Below are positions 56,452 to 64,000 of a stretch of DNA of 64,000 nt, piece after piece. Positions within the stretch are counted from its first letter, which is position 1. Every line of letters begins with the position of its first letter. Made by a program: the position numbers and the translations under genes. Under the pieces are notes generated by a model. It was not told the DNA's origin. It did no database searches and worked only from the letters and a program-made list of their open reading frames with translations. Location of the stretch: assembly GCF_003054055.1 (NCBI RefSeq), contig NZ_QBKI01000001.1:62001-126000 (forward strand). Reading direction: 5' to 3'. This DNA comes from Pontibacter mucosus (lineage in GTDB: Bacteria; Bacteroidota; Bacteroidia; Cytophagales; Hymenobacteraceae).

Positions 56452-58686
56452 TTACTGGTTTGCCACCTCTTTCGGGTTAATCAGGGTGCGCTCCAGGAAG
56501 TTAGTCATCATCTTAAAGCGGTGCAGCGAGGTGATGCCGCCACCCACGCCGTGGTTACGGTTCGGGTAGTAGAAGCTCTCAAACTGCTTGTTGGCACTGA
56601 TCAGGGCATCCTGCATGGCCACCGCATTCTGGAAGTGCACGTTGTCGTCGCCGGTGCCATGGATGAGCAGCAGCTCGCCCTGCATCTTATCGGCAAAGAA
56701 CAGCGGTGAGTTCTCGTCGTAGCCCGCCGGGTTTTCCTGCGGTGTTTTCAGGAAGCGCTCGGTATAGATGGTGTCATAGTATCTCCAGCTCGTAACGGGC
56801 GCTACTGAAATACCAGCCGCAAACACGCCGTTGCCTTTGGTCAGGCCCAGCAGCGTCATGTAGCCGCCGTAGCTGTGGCCCCAGATACCGATGCGGTTCT
56901 TGTCTACGTAAGATTGGTTGCCCAGCCACTTGGCCGCTTCAATCTGGTCTTCGATTTCATACTTGCCCAGGTTGGCGTAAGTCACTTTCTTGAACTCCGC
57001 GCCGCGGGCACCGGTGCCGCGGTTATCCACGCTCACCACAATCATTCCTTTATCGGCCAGCACCTGGTACCACAGGAAGTTGTTGCCTCCCCAGCTGTTG
57101 GTCACTGTCTGCGAACCGGGTCCACCATACACAAACATCAGCACCGGGTATTTTTTGTTCGGGTCGAAGTCGGTTGGCTTGATCATCCAGCCGTTCAATT
57201 GCGTGCCATCAGCAGTCTTCATCTGGAAGAACTCCTGCTTGGCGATGTTGTACTGCGCCAGCGTGTTCTTCAGCCCGGCATTATCCTCCAGCACCTTTAT
57301 CAGCTTACCGTCCTTGGCCGTGTGTAGGCTAACGGTAGGCACCTCGTTGGCGGCAGAGAAGTAATCCAGAAAGTACTTAAAGTCGTTGCTCATGTTCACG
57401 CGGTGCGTACCGGCTTGCTGCGTCAGGCGCTGCTTCTTTTTGCCTTTGCTGCTGATGCTGTACAGGTGGCGCTCCAGCGGCGACACTTCGGTAGACATGT
57501 AGTACAGGCGGTCGTTTTTCTCGTCGTAGCCCACGTAGCTGCTGACCTCCCAGTTGCCGCTGGTGATCTGGCGCACCAGCTTTCCGTTCATGTTGTAGAG
57601 GTAGAGGTGGTTGTAGCCCTTCACTTCCGAAGAATGGATAAAGTGCTTGCCGTCCTTCAGGTAGGTCAGGTCGTCGGTTACGTCGATGTAGGCTTTGTCT
57701 GTCTCTTTCAGGACTACATCAGCCTTGCCTGTGGAGGCGTTGGCGTGCAGGATCTCCAGCGTGTTCTGCAGGCGGTTCATGCGCTGGATAGAGAGCAGGT
57801 TCGGGTTGTTCGTCCATTTCATGCGCGGGAGGTAGATATCGGACTCATTGCCGGTATCCATCTTCACGGTTTTGCCGCTGGCCACGTCATACACCGACAC
57901 GGTTACAATTGAGTTGGCCTCGCCGGCTTTCGGGTACTTGAATTTGTAGTCCTGCGGGTACAGCTCACCCCACATCTGCATGTTAAACTCGGGCACGTTG
58001 GTCTCGTCGAACGTATAGAAAGCGATCTTCTTGCCGTCCGGCGACCAGTGGAAGCCCTGTGCAAACGAGAACTCTTCCTCGTACACCCAATCCGCATAGC
58101 CGTTGATGATGGAGTTATACTTGCCGTTGGTGGTAATCTGCGTCTCCTGCATGTTGCTCAGGTCCGTCACGAACATGTTGTTGTCGCGGGCAAAGGCAAC
58201 GCGCTTGGCATCCGGCGAGAAAGTAGCGTACATCTGCTTGCCACCGTTGCTCAGCTTGGTCAGCTTTTTGGAGGCAATGTCGTAGATGTAGAACTCAGCC
58301 TTGGAGGAGCGGCGGTAAATTTGCTCGGTTTCTGTGGAGAACAGCACCTTCTGCTCATCCGAGGAGAACGTATAGCCATCGTACTGAATTGGCTGGCTGC
58401 CACCCTCCGGCACCAGGTTCTCGCCCTCGATGATGGTATTTACCGGCTGGCCGGTAGTCACGTCATACTTTACGATGTCCTGTACTTTGTTTTTCTCGTC
58501 AGCTACCTGCGAGCTGTAGTAGCGGCCATCGTTCATCCAGTTTACCCCCCACACCGATTTGGCGCGGAACGTACCTTTCTGGTAAATGTCCTCCAGGGTG
58601 ATGTCTTTTTTCTGCTGCGCCTGCGCCACAAAGGCGAAGCAAAGCAGTACAGCAGCCAAAAGATTGGTTCTTAACTTACTATGCAT
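56452..58686 (-). CDS. Dipeptidyl peptidase IV (S9 family)
   Basis: This 744-residue secreted protease has a signal peptide (ending VAQAQ), the DPP IV N-terminal beta-propeller with the Glu-Glu motif ADWVYEEEF, and the alpha/beta-hydrolase domain. The catalytic residues are Ser605 in GHSYGGYM, Asp680 in GTGDDNVHFQ and His712 in NRNHGVGG. It removes X-Pro (or X-Ala) dipeptides from peptides in the periplasm. A small palindrome (CCCCTAA t TTAGGGG, 58714-58728) lies in its leader. Confidence 0.95.
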   Translation of the reverse strand: MHSKLRTNLLAAVLLCFAFVAQAQQKKDITLEDIYQKGTFRAKSVWGVNWMNDGRYYSSQVADEKNKVQDIVKYDVTTGQPVNTIIEGENLVPEGGSQPIQYDGYTFSSDEQKVLFSTETEQIYRRSSKAEFYIYDIASKKLTKLSNGGKQMYATFSPDAKRVAFARDNNMFVTDLSNMQETQITTNGKYNSIINGYADWVYEEEFSFAQGFHWSPDGKKIAFYTFDETNVPEFNMQMWGELYPQDYKFKYPKAGEANSIVTVSVYDVASGKTVKMDTGNESDIYLPRMKWTNNPNLLSIQRMNRLQNTLEILHANASTGKADVVLKETDKAYIDVTDDLTYLKDGKHFIHSSEVKGYNHLYLYNMNGKLVRQITSGNWEVSSYVGYDEKNDRLYYMSTEVSPLERHLYSISSKGKKKQRLTQQAGTHRVNMSNDFKYFLDYFSAANEVPTVSLHTAKDGKLIKVLEDNAGLKNTLAQYNIAKQEFFQMKTADGTQLNGWMIKPTDFDPNKKYPVLMFVYGGPGSQTVTNSWGGNNFLWYQVLADKGMIVVSVDNRGTGARGAEFKKVTYANLGKYEIEDQIEAAKWLGNQSYVDKNRIGIWGHSYGGYMTLLGLTKGNGVFAAGISVAPVTSWRYYDTIYTERFLKTPQENPAGYDENSPLFFADKMQGELLLIHGTGDDNVHFQNAVAMQDALISANKQFESFYYPNRNHGVGGGITSLHRFKMMTNFLERTLINPKEVANQ

Positions 58687-58835
58687 GCGAATTGGTTAGT
58701 TTAAGTTTAGCTCCCCTAATTTAGGGGATTAATGTGGTTTAGCCATGGTTTGGCGTTAAAACTGTGTTGTTCCGTAGGTGGGATATGTGTTAGGTATACT
58801 TTATACTTGCTGCTATACTTATACTTTTATACTTA

Positions 58836-59400
58836 CCTGGCGCAAGCGTCCGCTTGTGCCTTTTAGTGGCCGACCCTTTCCCCGCTGGCGCGGGTTTGTA
58901 ACCCGTGTTTAACTATGATGTTGGATTTGTAATCCAACTGGCTCGCATAGCCATACTTATACTTTAGCTATACTTCCATAGCCTTCGCTTCCTTCCATTT
59001 GGGCCAAGCTATCCTTGCTAGCTGCCGTTCATTCTCTAGTTCCCACAAACGGCTCGTTTCATTTCTGGCTTTGGTGCCCTCCCAGGCCGGGAGGCCTCGT
59101 TTTCCTGCTCGGCGCTGTGTTCCCTCCTTGCCTCGCTCGCGCTCGGCATGCCCTTACCGGGCACCGGATCTCACAAGGCGCTCAACCCAAAGGCTGGGAA
59201 GCAGTTCGATAGCTACGGCCTTTGCTATGGAACGAATACAGACTGTCCCCTTGAGGACAAGCGAGAACGAGAGTTCGAAGCTTGCGAGCAAAGCTCAACA
59301 GGGGTGTATAAAACAGTAGCTATAGTACTTATACTTTGCAAGCAGCAAAAGTAAGCCCCCCGCCTTAGACGAGGAGGGGTAGGGGTGGTTGGATTTCGTA
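58836..59400 (+). repeat. Dispersed modular repeat, copy 4
   Basis: Same orientation and module order: GGCGCAAGCGTCCGCTTGTG, GCGCGGGTTTGTAACCCGTG, CATAGCCTTCGCTTCC, GTGCCCTCCCAGGCCGGGAG, TTGCCTCGCTCGCGCTCGGC, GGCGCTCAACCCAAAGGCTG, GTCCCCTTGAGGACAAGCGA with GCTTGCGAGCAAAGCTC, and CCCCGCCTTAGACGAGGAGG. Compensatory variation in the hairpin-like first words suggests RNA or cruciform structure. It lies between two minus-strand genes. Confidence 0.82.
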
Positions 59401-59542
59401 GCCCGTAGCTTTGGCTTCACCTCCCTTCCCACAAGATCCTTTCAGGATGACAGTGAAAATAATAGGCATGAATCTCCTCCTCTTAAGCGATAGGGGTGGT
59501 TGGAACCAGGGCTCCAGAAATGCACCAGTTAAACCGGCCTGC

Positions 59543-59588
59543 CAAAAACAGCAGCGGCAGCACATGATCGGTGCTGCCGCTGCTGTTA
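59543..59588 (-). terminator. Terminator of the FadL-like gene
   Basis: A perfect 17-bp stem (AACAGCAGCGGCAGCAC and complement) is followed on the minus strand by TTTTTGG, 20 bp past the stop. Confidence 0.85.
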
Positions 59589-59607
59589 TACTGTATACGT
59601 TTATACT

Positions 59608-61149
59608 TTAGAAGTTCACGCCCATGGTCACTACCACGGAGTTCTGCTTTTTGTTGATGTTCATCAGGGGCTCGTTTGTGGTTTTCAGGGAGTATGGCGA
59701 GTAAGACGTGCCGCTCACGAAGGGGGCGTAGTCGATGTCCTGCTGCGTATGCACGTAGGCTGCATCCAGGAAGAAGTTTTTCAGCCTGATGCCGGCACCG
59801 GCGGTATAGTGATGCGCTGCGCCATACTTGTAGTTGATAAAGCCGGCGTCGTAGCTGGAGCCATTATCCGGGTCGGCGTTGAAGGCGTAACCAGCACGAA
59901 GCCTGAACACCTCAAAGCGTCCCTCTGCCCCTATCCTGTAGTTTATAGCGGACTCGTTGTTGCTGGCAATGCCATCGTTGATGTCGTCGAAGAAGCCGCC
60001 TGAGGAGAAGTCGTCGTCTTCTCTATACTTGGCTTTGCTGTAGTTCACAAACTCAACATCCGCCGTAATAAAGCCATACTTACCCAGGAAGTACGCAATA
60101 CCTCCGTTTGCCCTGAAAGGCGTCACCAGCCGGTAAGAGAACTGGCCAGGCACTTCCGCGGCTGTCTCCACACCATCGTTAAACGTGGTCGTGATGCGGC
60201 GCTGGTAATCATCGTCAAACGTATAAGCGGTTGGCGTTTGTATACTCAGGCCTAGGCGTAGGGCGTCCGTCGGACGGGCAATCAAACCTAATTTCAAGTT
60301 TACGCCAGCCCCGGAAGTAGAGAACTCATCCACGTACTGAAAGCTTGTAAAAGGTGTACTTGCGTCGCCCTCCGCTTCTGAATAAATATTTTCCTGCGAG
60401 AAATCCACCGTCACGATGCCAAGGGAGGCCCCGATGTAAAGCTTATCCTTGTAGTTGGTACCCACACCAATATCGATCTGGCTCTGAGAACCCTTGCGGA
60501 TGATTTCTTCGCGCTGGGTTATACTTCCGATGCGATCTACCTCGAATATCTCATCATCCTCTGTTACATCAAAAAGGAAACCTCCATAGGCTAGTCCCTC
60601 CAAGGTGCTGATGCCGGCATCATATTCCTGGTCGAGGCTGGCGCGGGTTCGGTTGTTCTCAAAAGCAAGGTCAGCAAAGTACTCTACCAGTGTGGGGTCG
60701 AACTCCCCGGTTTGGGTGCGGTAGGAAGTATAGCGCTCGTTAAAGTTGTTGAGCCTGGTAAAGCCTATCCCGAAGGTAACGCCGCGCCAGTCGCTGCCTT
60801 CATTGTCGCCTTTTCTGTTGGAGATAACCACGCCCAGTTGCGGGAACACGAAATTGCTGTTGCTGCCGGTGTTACGCTCGCCAAGTATAGAGGTGTTGGT
60901 GTTCACCGACTGCACCCCCGGCGTTACGGTAAACTCGGAGCGGCGGAACATGCCCAGGCCTGCCGGGTTGCCTGAAAGGCTGGAGATATCAGCGCCCAGT
61001 GCGGTTTGCGTGCCGCCCATGCCTTGTATACGCGCAGTACCGGAAACGCCCATCTGGGAGTAGCGCAGTGCGTCAAGCTCCGTTTGGGCAAAGGCAGTAC
61101 CACCCCAGCCCAGCACGAGCGCCAGGCTGGCCAATAGTGTCTTCTTCAT
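59608..61149 (-). CDS. OmpP1/FadL-type outer-membrane protein
   Basis: I start at ATG 61149 (MKKTLLASLALVLGWGGTAF), which gives a signal peptide; the start at 61206 precedes it with 19 odd residues. The mature N-terminus has the FadL hatch-like pattern SGTARIQGMGGTQTALGADI followed by SSLSGNPAGLGMFRRSEF. The rest is a large beta barrel ending VVVTMGVNF. It may transport hydrophobic compounds across the outer membrane. It is the second gene of an operon with the lipoprotein upstream (25 bp). Confidence 0.88.
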   Translation of the reverse strand: MKKTLLASLALVLGWGGTAFAQTELDALRYSQMGVSGTARIQGMGGTQTALGADISSLSGNPAGLGMFRRSEFTVTPGVQSVNTNTSILGERNTGSNSNFVFPQLGVVISNRKGDNEGSDWRGVTFGIGFTRLNNFNERYTSYRTQTGEFDPTLVEYFADLAFENNRTRASLDQEYDAGISTLEGLAYGGFLFDVTEDDEIFEVDRIGSITQREEIIRKGSQSQIDIGVGTNYKDKLYIGASLGIVTVDFSQENIYSEAEGDASTPFTSFQYVDEFSTSGAGVNLKLGLIARPTDALRLGLSIQTPTAYTFDDDYQRRITTTFNDGVETAAEVPGQFSYRLVTPFRANGGIAYFLGKYGFITADVEFVNYSKAKYREDDDFSSGGFFDDINDGIASNNESAINYRIGAEGRFEVFRLRAGYAFNADPDNGSSYDAGFINYKYGAAHHYTAGAGIRLKNFFLDAAYVHTQQDIDYAPFVSGTSYSPYSLKTTNEPLMNINKKQNSVVVTMGVNF

Positions 61150-61174
61150 GATGATTTGGTTTCTAACGATGCGT

Positions 61175-62458
61175 CTAGTTATTTCCGCGGGTTGGACGTC
61201 CGCCACCTCCGGATGAGGACGAGCTACCGCTGCTTCGGTTCATACTTGGACTTGAGCTGGGACTAGAGCTCGGACGGCTCTCAAAAGTACTGCGGCTTGG
61301 CGAGCTTTCGTAGGTGCGCGCCGGGCGGCTTTCCTGCGTGCGGCTCGGGCTGCTTTCTATCCTGCGGGTAGGCTGGCTGCGCTCAATCGTACGGCTTGGC
61401 TGGCGCTCTGTGGTGCGCGGACGCACTTCGCGGCGCTGCTGCGGCTGTTCTGTACTTCGGCTAGGCACGTACTCGCGGGTTGTGCGCGTGCTGCGGCTGT
61501 TGCTTGGCGCCGGCTGCACAACGTTTTGCTCCTGCGAACGCACGGTGCTTCTGCTGCTGCGGCTTGGCCTTGTCGGCAGTTCCTGCTTGCCTCCGGTAGC
61601 CGGGGCCACCGTGCTGCGGCTGCTGCGCGACTGGCGGCCTACGCTTTGCTGCCCGGTGCTCTCGGTGCGGATCACGCCGTCTCTGGACTGCCTGCCGGTG
61701 GTGGTGCCAACGGTCTGGGTGTTGCGGCTGTCGCGCGGGCCATACTGCACCCTGCTGGCCTTACCAACAACTACTGGCCTGTCAGAATACCAGCCGTAGC
61801 CGTACGGGTTGCCATGGGCGTAGTAGCCGTTGTAGAAGCCTCTGTAATAGCCGTTATAGTAGCCGTGCCCGTAGCTGTTAGGCCACCAGTTGCTGTAGCC
61901 ATAGTATGGGTGGCCGTAGAAGCGGTTGCCCCATCCACCGCCCCAGCCATAGCTAAAGCTGATGCTCACGCCTGTACGGAAGCGGGCATTGTGCCAGAAC
62001 GGATCATAGTAGAAGGGGTCGTAGTAAAACGGGTCATAGAATGGGTCGTAGAACGCATAGCTGGTACGGCGCGGCACGTAAGCTGAGCCCCAGTAGGGGT
62101 CTACATACGAGTAGTTAGGGCGGTACCAGTTGTCGCGCTCATCGTAGCTGCGGCCATCGTAGTACTCATCTCCATTATAGTTTTGGGTAATGTTGCTCTC
62201 AGAGTACTCCGGGTTAAGTACCTCGCCTTCGGCCAACGCTTGTTCCTGCTGCTGGCTACTGCTGTTGTCGTATTGCTGGTAGGCCTGCGCCGGCTGCTGT
62301 TGCGGCTGCTGCGCCTGCGGCTGTGCATACACGGTCTGGTCTGAAGAGCTGTAATACATGTCATCGTACTCCGACGACTGTAATGCAACGGGGCTGCTAC
62401 AGCCTACAGCCAGCAGGGCAAGCACAGGGGCTACGGTAAGTAAAGTATATTTTTTCAT
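61175..62458 (-). CDS. Low-complexity lipoprotein with Tyr/Gly and Arg/Ser repeats
   Basis: This 427-residue protein has a lipobox ending LLAVGC (Cys20). A Gln-rich linker follows, then a Tyr/Phe/Asp/Pro repeat (FYDPFYDPFYYDPFYYDPF), a Gly/Tyr/Trp/His-rich part (YYNGYYRGFYNGYYAHGNPY) and a long Arg/Ser/Thr/Pro/Gln tail (PSRSSRSTVRSQEQNVVQPA) ending SGGGGRPTRGNN. No family is recognised; the protein is largely disordered and may be an outer-surface or adhesive polymer-like lipoprotein. It leads the operon with the FadL-like gene. Confidence 0.7.
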   Translation of the reverse strand: MKKYTLLTVAPVLALLAVGCSSPVALQSSEYDDMYYSSSDQTVYAQPQAQQPQQQPAQAYQQYDNSSSQQQEQALAEGEVLNPEYSESNITQNYNGDEYYDGRSYDERDNWYRPNYSYVDPYWGSAYVPRRTSYAFYDPFYDPFYYDPFYYDPFWHNARFRTGVSISFSYGWGGGWGNRFYGHPYYGYSNWWPNSYGHGYYNGYYRGFYNGYYAHGNPYGYGWYSDRPVVVGKASRVQYGPRDSRNTQTVGTTTGRQSRDGVIRTESTGQQSVGRQSRSSRSTVAPATGGKQELPTRPSRSSRSTVRSQEQNVVQPAPSNSRSTRTTREYVPSRSTEQPQQRREVRPRTTERQPSRTIERSQPTRRIESSPSRTQESRPARTYESSPSRSTFESRPSSSPSSSPSMNRSSGSSSSSGGGGRPTRGNN

Positions 62459-62500
62459 GGCCTTCTGCTGATGTTCTGTGGGTAATAACTCCTTCTATAC

Positions 62501-62508
62501 CAAAGATA
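62501..62508 (-). promoter_or_regulatory. -7 box (TATCTTTG) for the lipoprotein/FadL operon
   Basis: A perfect TAnnTTTG match on the minus strand about 43 bp before the lipoprotein ATG. A TTTG word (62521-62524) is nearby at shorter than usual spacing. Confidence 0.45.
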
Positions 62509-62653
62509 AGCACAATTGCCCAAATCCTTGCCTATAGTATAATATTATTAACGTAATTTTGAGGCGGAACGATGTCCGGTTTTATATATTGTAATTAGCA
62601 AAATCTGTTCCAAGAAATTTATACATCAAATAACCAAGTTAAATAAAAGTAAA

Positions 62654-64000
62654 ATGAGCAAAGGGTTACCTAAAAGAAGCGAAGACTACTCCTTGTGGTA
62701 CAACGAGCTGGTGAAGAAGGCTGGCCTGGCCGAGAACTCCGCAGTGCGCGGCTGTATGGTGATTAAGCCGTACGGGTACGCCATCTGGGAGAAGATGCAG
62801 CGCCAGCTGGACGACATGTTTAAGGCCACCGGCCACGAAAACGCCTACTTCCCGCTGTTTGTGCCCAAGAGCCTGTTCGAGGCCGAGGAGCAGAACGCCG
62901 AGGGCTTTGCCAAAGAGTGCGCCGTGGTAACCCATTACCGCCTGCAGAACGACCCGGACAAGCCCGGCAAACTCCGCGTGGACCCTAATGCTAAACTGGA
63001 AGAGGAACTGATTGTTCGGCCTACCTCCGAGGCCGTTATCTGGAACACCTACAAAGGTTGGATTCAGAGCTACCGCGACCTGCCTATTCTGGTAAACCAG
63101 TGGGCTAACGTGGTGCGCTGGGAGATGCGCACGCGTCTGTTCCTGCGCACGGCCGAGTTCCTGTGGCAGGAAGGCCACACGGCCCACGCCACCGCCGAGG
63201 AGGCCATTGCCGAAGCCGAGCAGATGCTGGAAGTATACGCCACCTTTGCCGAGCAGTACATTGCCCTGCCGGTGGTGCGCGGCGTGAAGACGCCAAGCGA
63301 ACGCTTTGCCGGCGCCCTGGACACTTATTGCATCGAGGGGCTGATGCAGGATGGCAAGGCATTGCAGGCGGGTACCTCGCACTTCCTGGGCCAGAACTTT
63401 GCCAAGGCCTTTGATGTGAAGTTCGCTACCAAGGATGGCGGTCTGGAGCACGTTTGGGGCACGTCCTGGGGCGTGAGCACGCGCCTGATGGGGGCGCTGG
63501 TGATGGCCCACTCCGACGACGAAGGCCTGGTGCTGCCTCCAAAGCTGGCCCCTATCCAGGTGGTGATTGTGCCGATCTACAAAGGCGAGGAGCAACTGGC
63601 CCAAATCACCGAAAAGGTGAACCAACTGAAGCGCGAACTGCTGGCCAAAGGCATCAGCGTGAAGTACGACGACCGCGACACCGAGCGCCCTGGCTTTAAG
63701 TTTGCCGAGTGGGAGCTGAAGGGTGTACCGGTGCGCCTGGCCATCGGTGCCCGCGACCTGGAGAACGGCACCGCCGAGGTGGCCCGCCGCGACACCAAGG
63801 AGAAGAGCTCGCAACAGTTCGACAGCCTGGCCAGCTACATCCCGGCCCTGCTAGACGAGATTCAGGAAAACATTTACAACAAGGCCCTGGCTTACCGCGA
63901 GGAGCATACCACCAAGGTGGATACCTACGAGGAGTTTAAGGAGGTGCTGGAAACGAAAGGCGGCTTTGTGTTGGCCCACTGGGACGGCACCGCTGAAACA
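62654..64000 (+). CDS. proS: Proline--tRNA ligase, 5' part (runs off right edge)
   Basis: ATG 62654 opens a frame that stays open for 449 codons to the window end. It begins [20 protein letters not shown] and has class II motifs: [40 protein letters not shown] (motif 2) and [20 protein letters not shown] (motif 3), then the anticodon domain [18 protein letters not shown]. This is the eukaryote/archaeon-like short ProS without the bacterial editing insertion. The C-terminal zinc-binding-like domain is outside the window. Confidence 0.96.
   Translation, partial: MSKGLPKRSEDYSLWYNELVKKAGLAENSAVRGCMVIKPYGYAIWEKMQRQLDDMFKATGHENAYFPLFVPKSLFEAEEQNAEGFAKECAVVTHYRLQNDPDKPGKLRVDPNAKLEEELIVRPTSEAVIWNTYKGWIQSYRDLPILVNQWANVVRWEMRTRLFLRTAEFLWQEGHTAHATAEEAIAEAEQMLEVYATFAEQYIALPVVRGVKTPSERFAGALDTYCIEGLMQDGKALQAGTSHFLGQNFAKAFDVKFATKDGGLEHVWGTSWGVSTRLMGALVMAHSDDEGLVLPPKLAPIQVVIVPIYKGEEQLAQITEKVNQLKRELLAKGISVKYDDRDTERPGFKFAEWELKGVPVRLAIGARDLENGTAEVARRDTKEKSSQQFDSLASYIPALLDEIQENIYNKALAYREEHTTKVDTYEEFKEVLETKGGFVLAHWDGTAET

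Overview
The window looks like a chromosomal segment of a Bacteroidota bacterium, most likely order Cytophagales, family Hymenobacteraceae, close to Pontibacter. This is inferred from protein content (DUF2795, DUF4142, DUF202, DUF2254, FadL-like and TIGR00730 proteins with Bacteroidota-style sequences), from several perfect TAnnTTTG -7 boxes in front of genes, and from short lipoboxes ending in Cys. Base composition is moderately GC-rich, with one clearly AT-rich insert. I found no rRNA, tRNA, CRISPR array, insertion sequence or phage.

Layout. 0-9.4 kb: membrane and envelope genes, mostly on the minus strand (GNAT fragment, FUSC, SRPBCC protein, lipoprotein, PH-like protein, deaminase, thioredoxin-like protein, DUF421, DUF2254), then an S1/P1-type nuclease or phospholipase C and an inward-rectifier K+ channel meeting tail to tail. 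9.5-18.8 kb: serine hydrolase, two FemAB-like acyltransferase paralogues flanked by two related 32-residue membrane microproteins, EttA, DUF349 and DUF2795 proteins, and a lone ABC ATPase. 19.5-36.8 kb: housekeeping genes (ispD, queA, ABC permease, LOG protein, DUF202 pair, uvrA, DUF4142 pair, enoyl-CoA hydratase, PAP2, rpoN, asnS). 36.9-53.8 kb: kynurenine catabolism genes kynU, kmo, 3-hydroxyanthranilate dioxygenase, ACMS decarboxylase, an SDR and a 2-aminomuconate-semialdehyde-type aldehyde dehydrogenase, interrupted by an AT-rich island of orphan small ORFs (38.3-40.3 kb), a Ca2+/H+ antiporter, AgcS, AlkB and other genes. 53.8-64 kb: YcxB-like protein, RelA/SpoT-domain protein, NTF2-like protein, dipeptidyl peptidase IV, a lipoprotein/FadL operon and the 5' part of proS.

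How the genes work together. The best supported pathway is L-kynurenine to 3-hydroxykynurenine (Kmo), 3-hydroxyanthranilate (KynU), 2-amino-3-carboxymuconate semialdehyde (HAAO), 2-aminomuconate semialdehyde (ACMSD) and 2-aminomuconate (ALDH). Tryptophan 2,3-dioxygenase, kynurenine formamidase and the final deaminase are not in the window.

The strongest non-genic signals are: (1) the heptamer TATACTT/AAGTATA, hugely over-represented inside and between genes and often inverted within hairpins or terminators, like a DNA-uptake-type or HIP1-type genome word; (2) a modular dispersed repeat of about 0.5-0.7 kb present four times, always in the same orientation; (3) recurring imperfect palindromes at ORF boundaries of the AT-rich island that resemble cassette recombination sites; and (4) the paired 32-residue microproteins.
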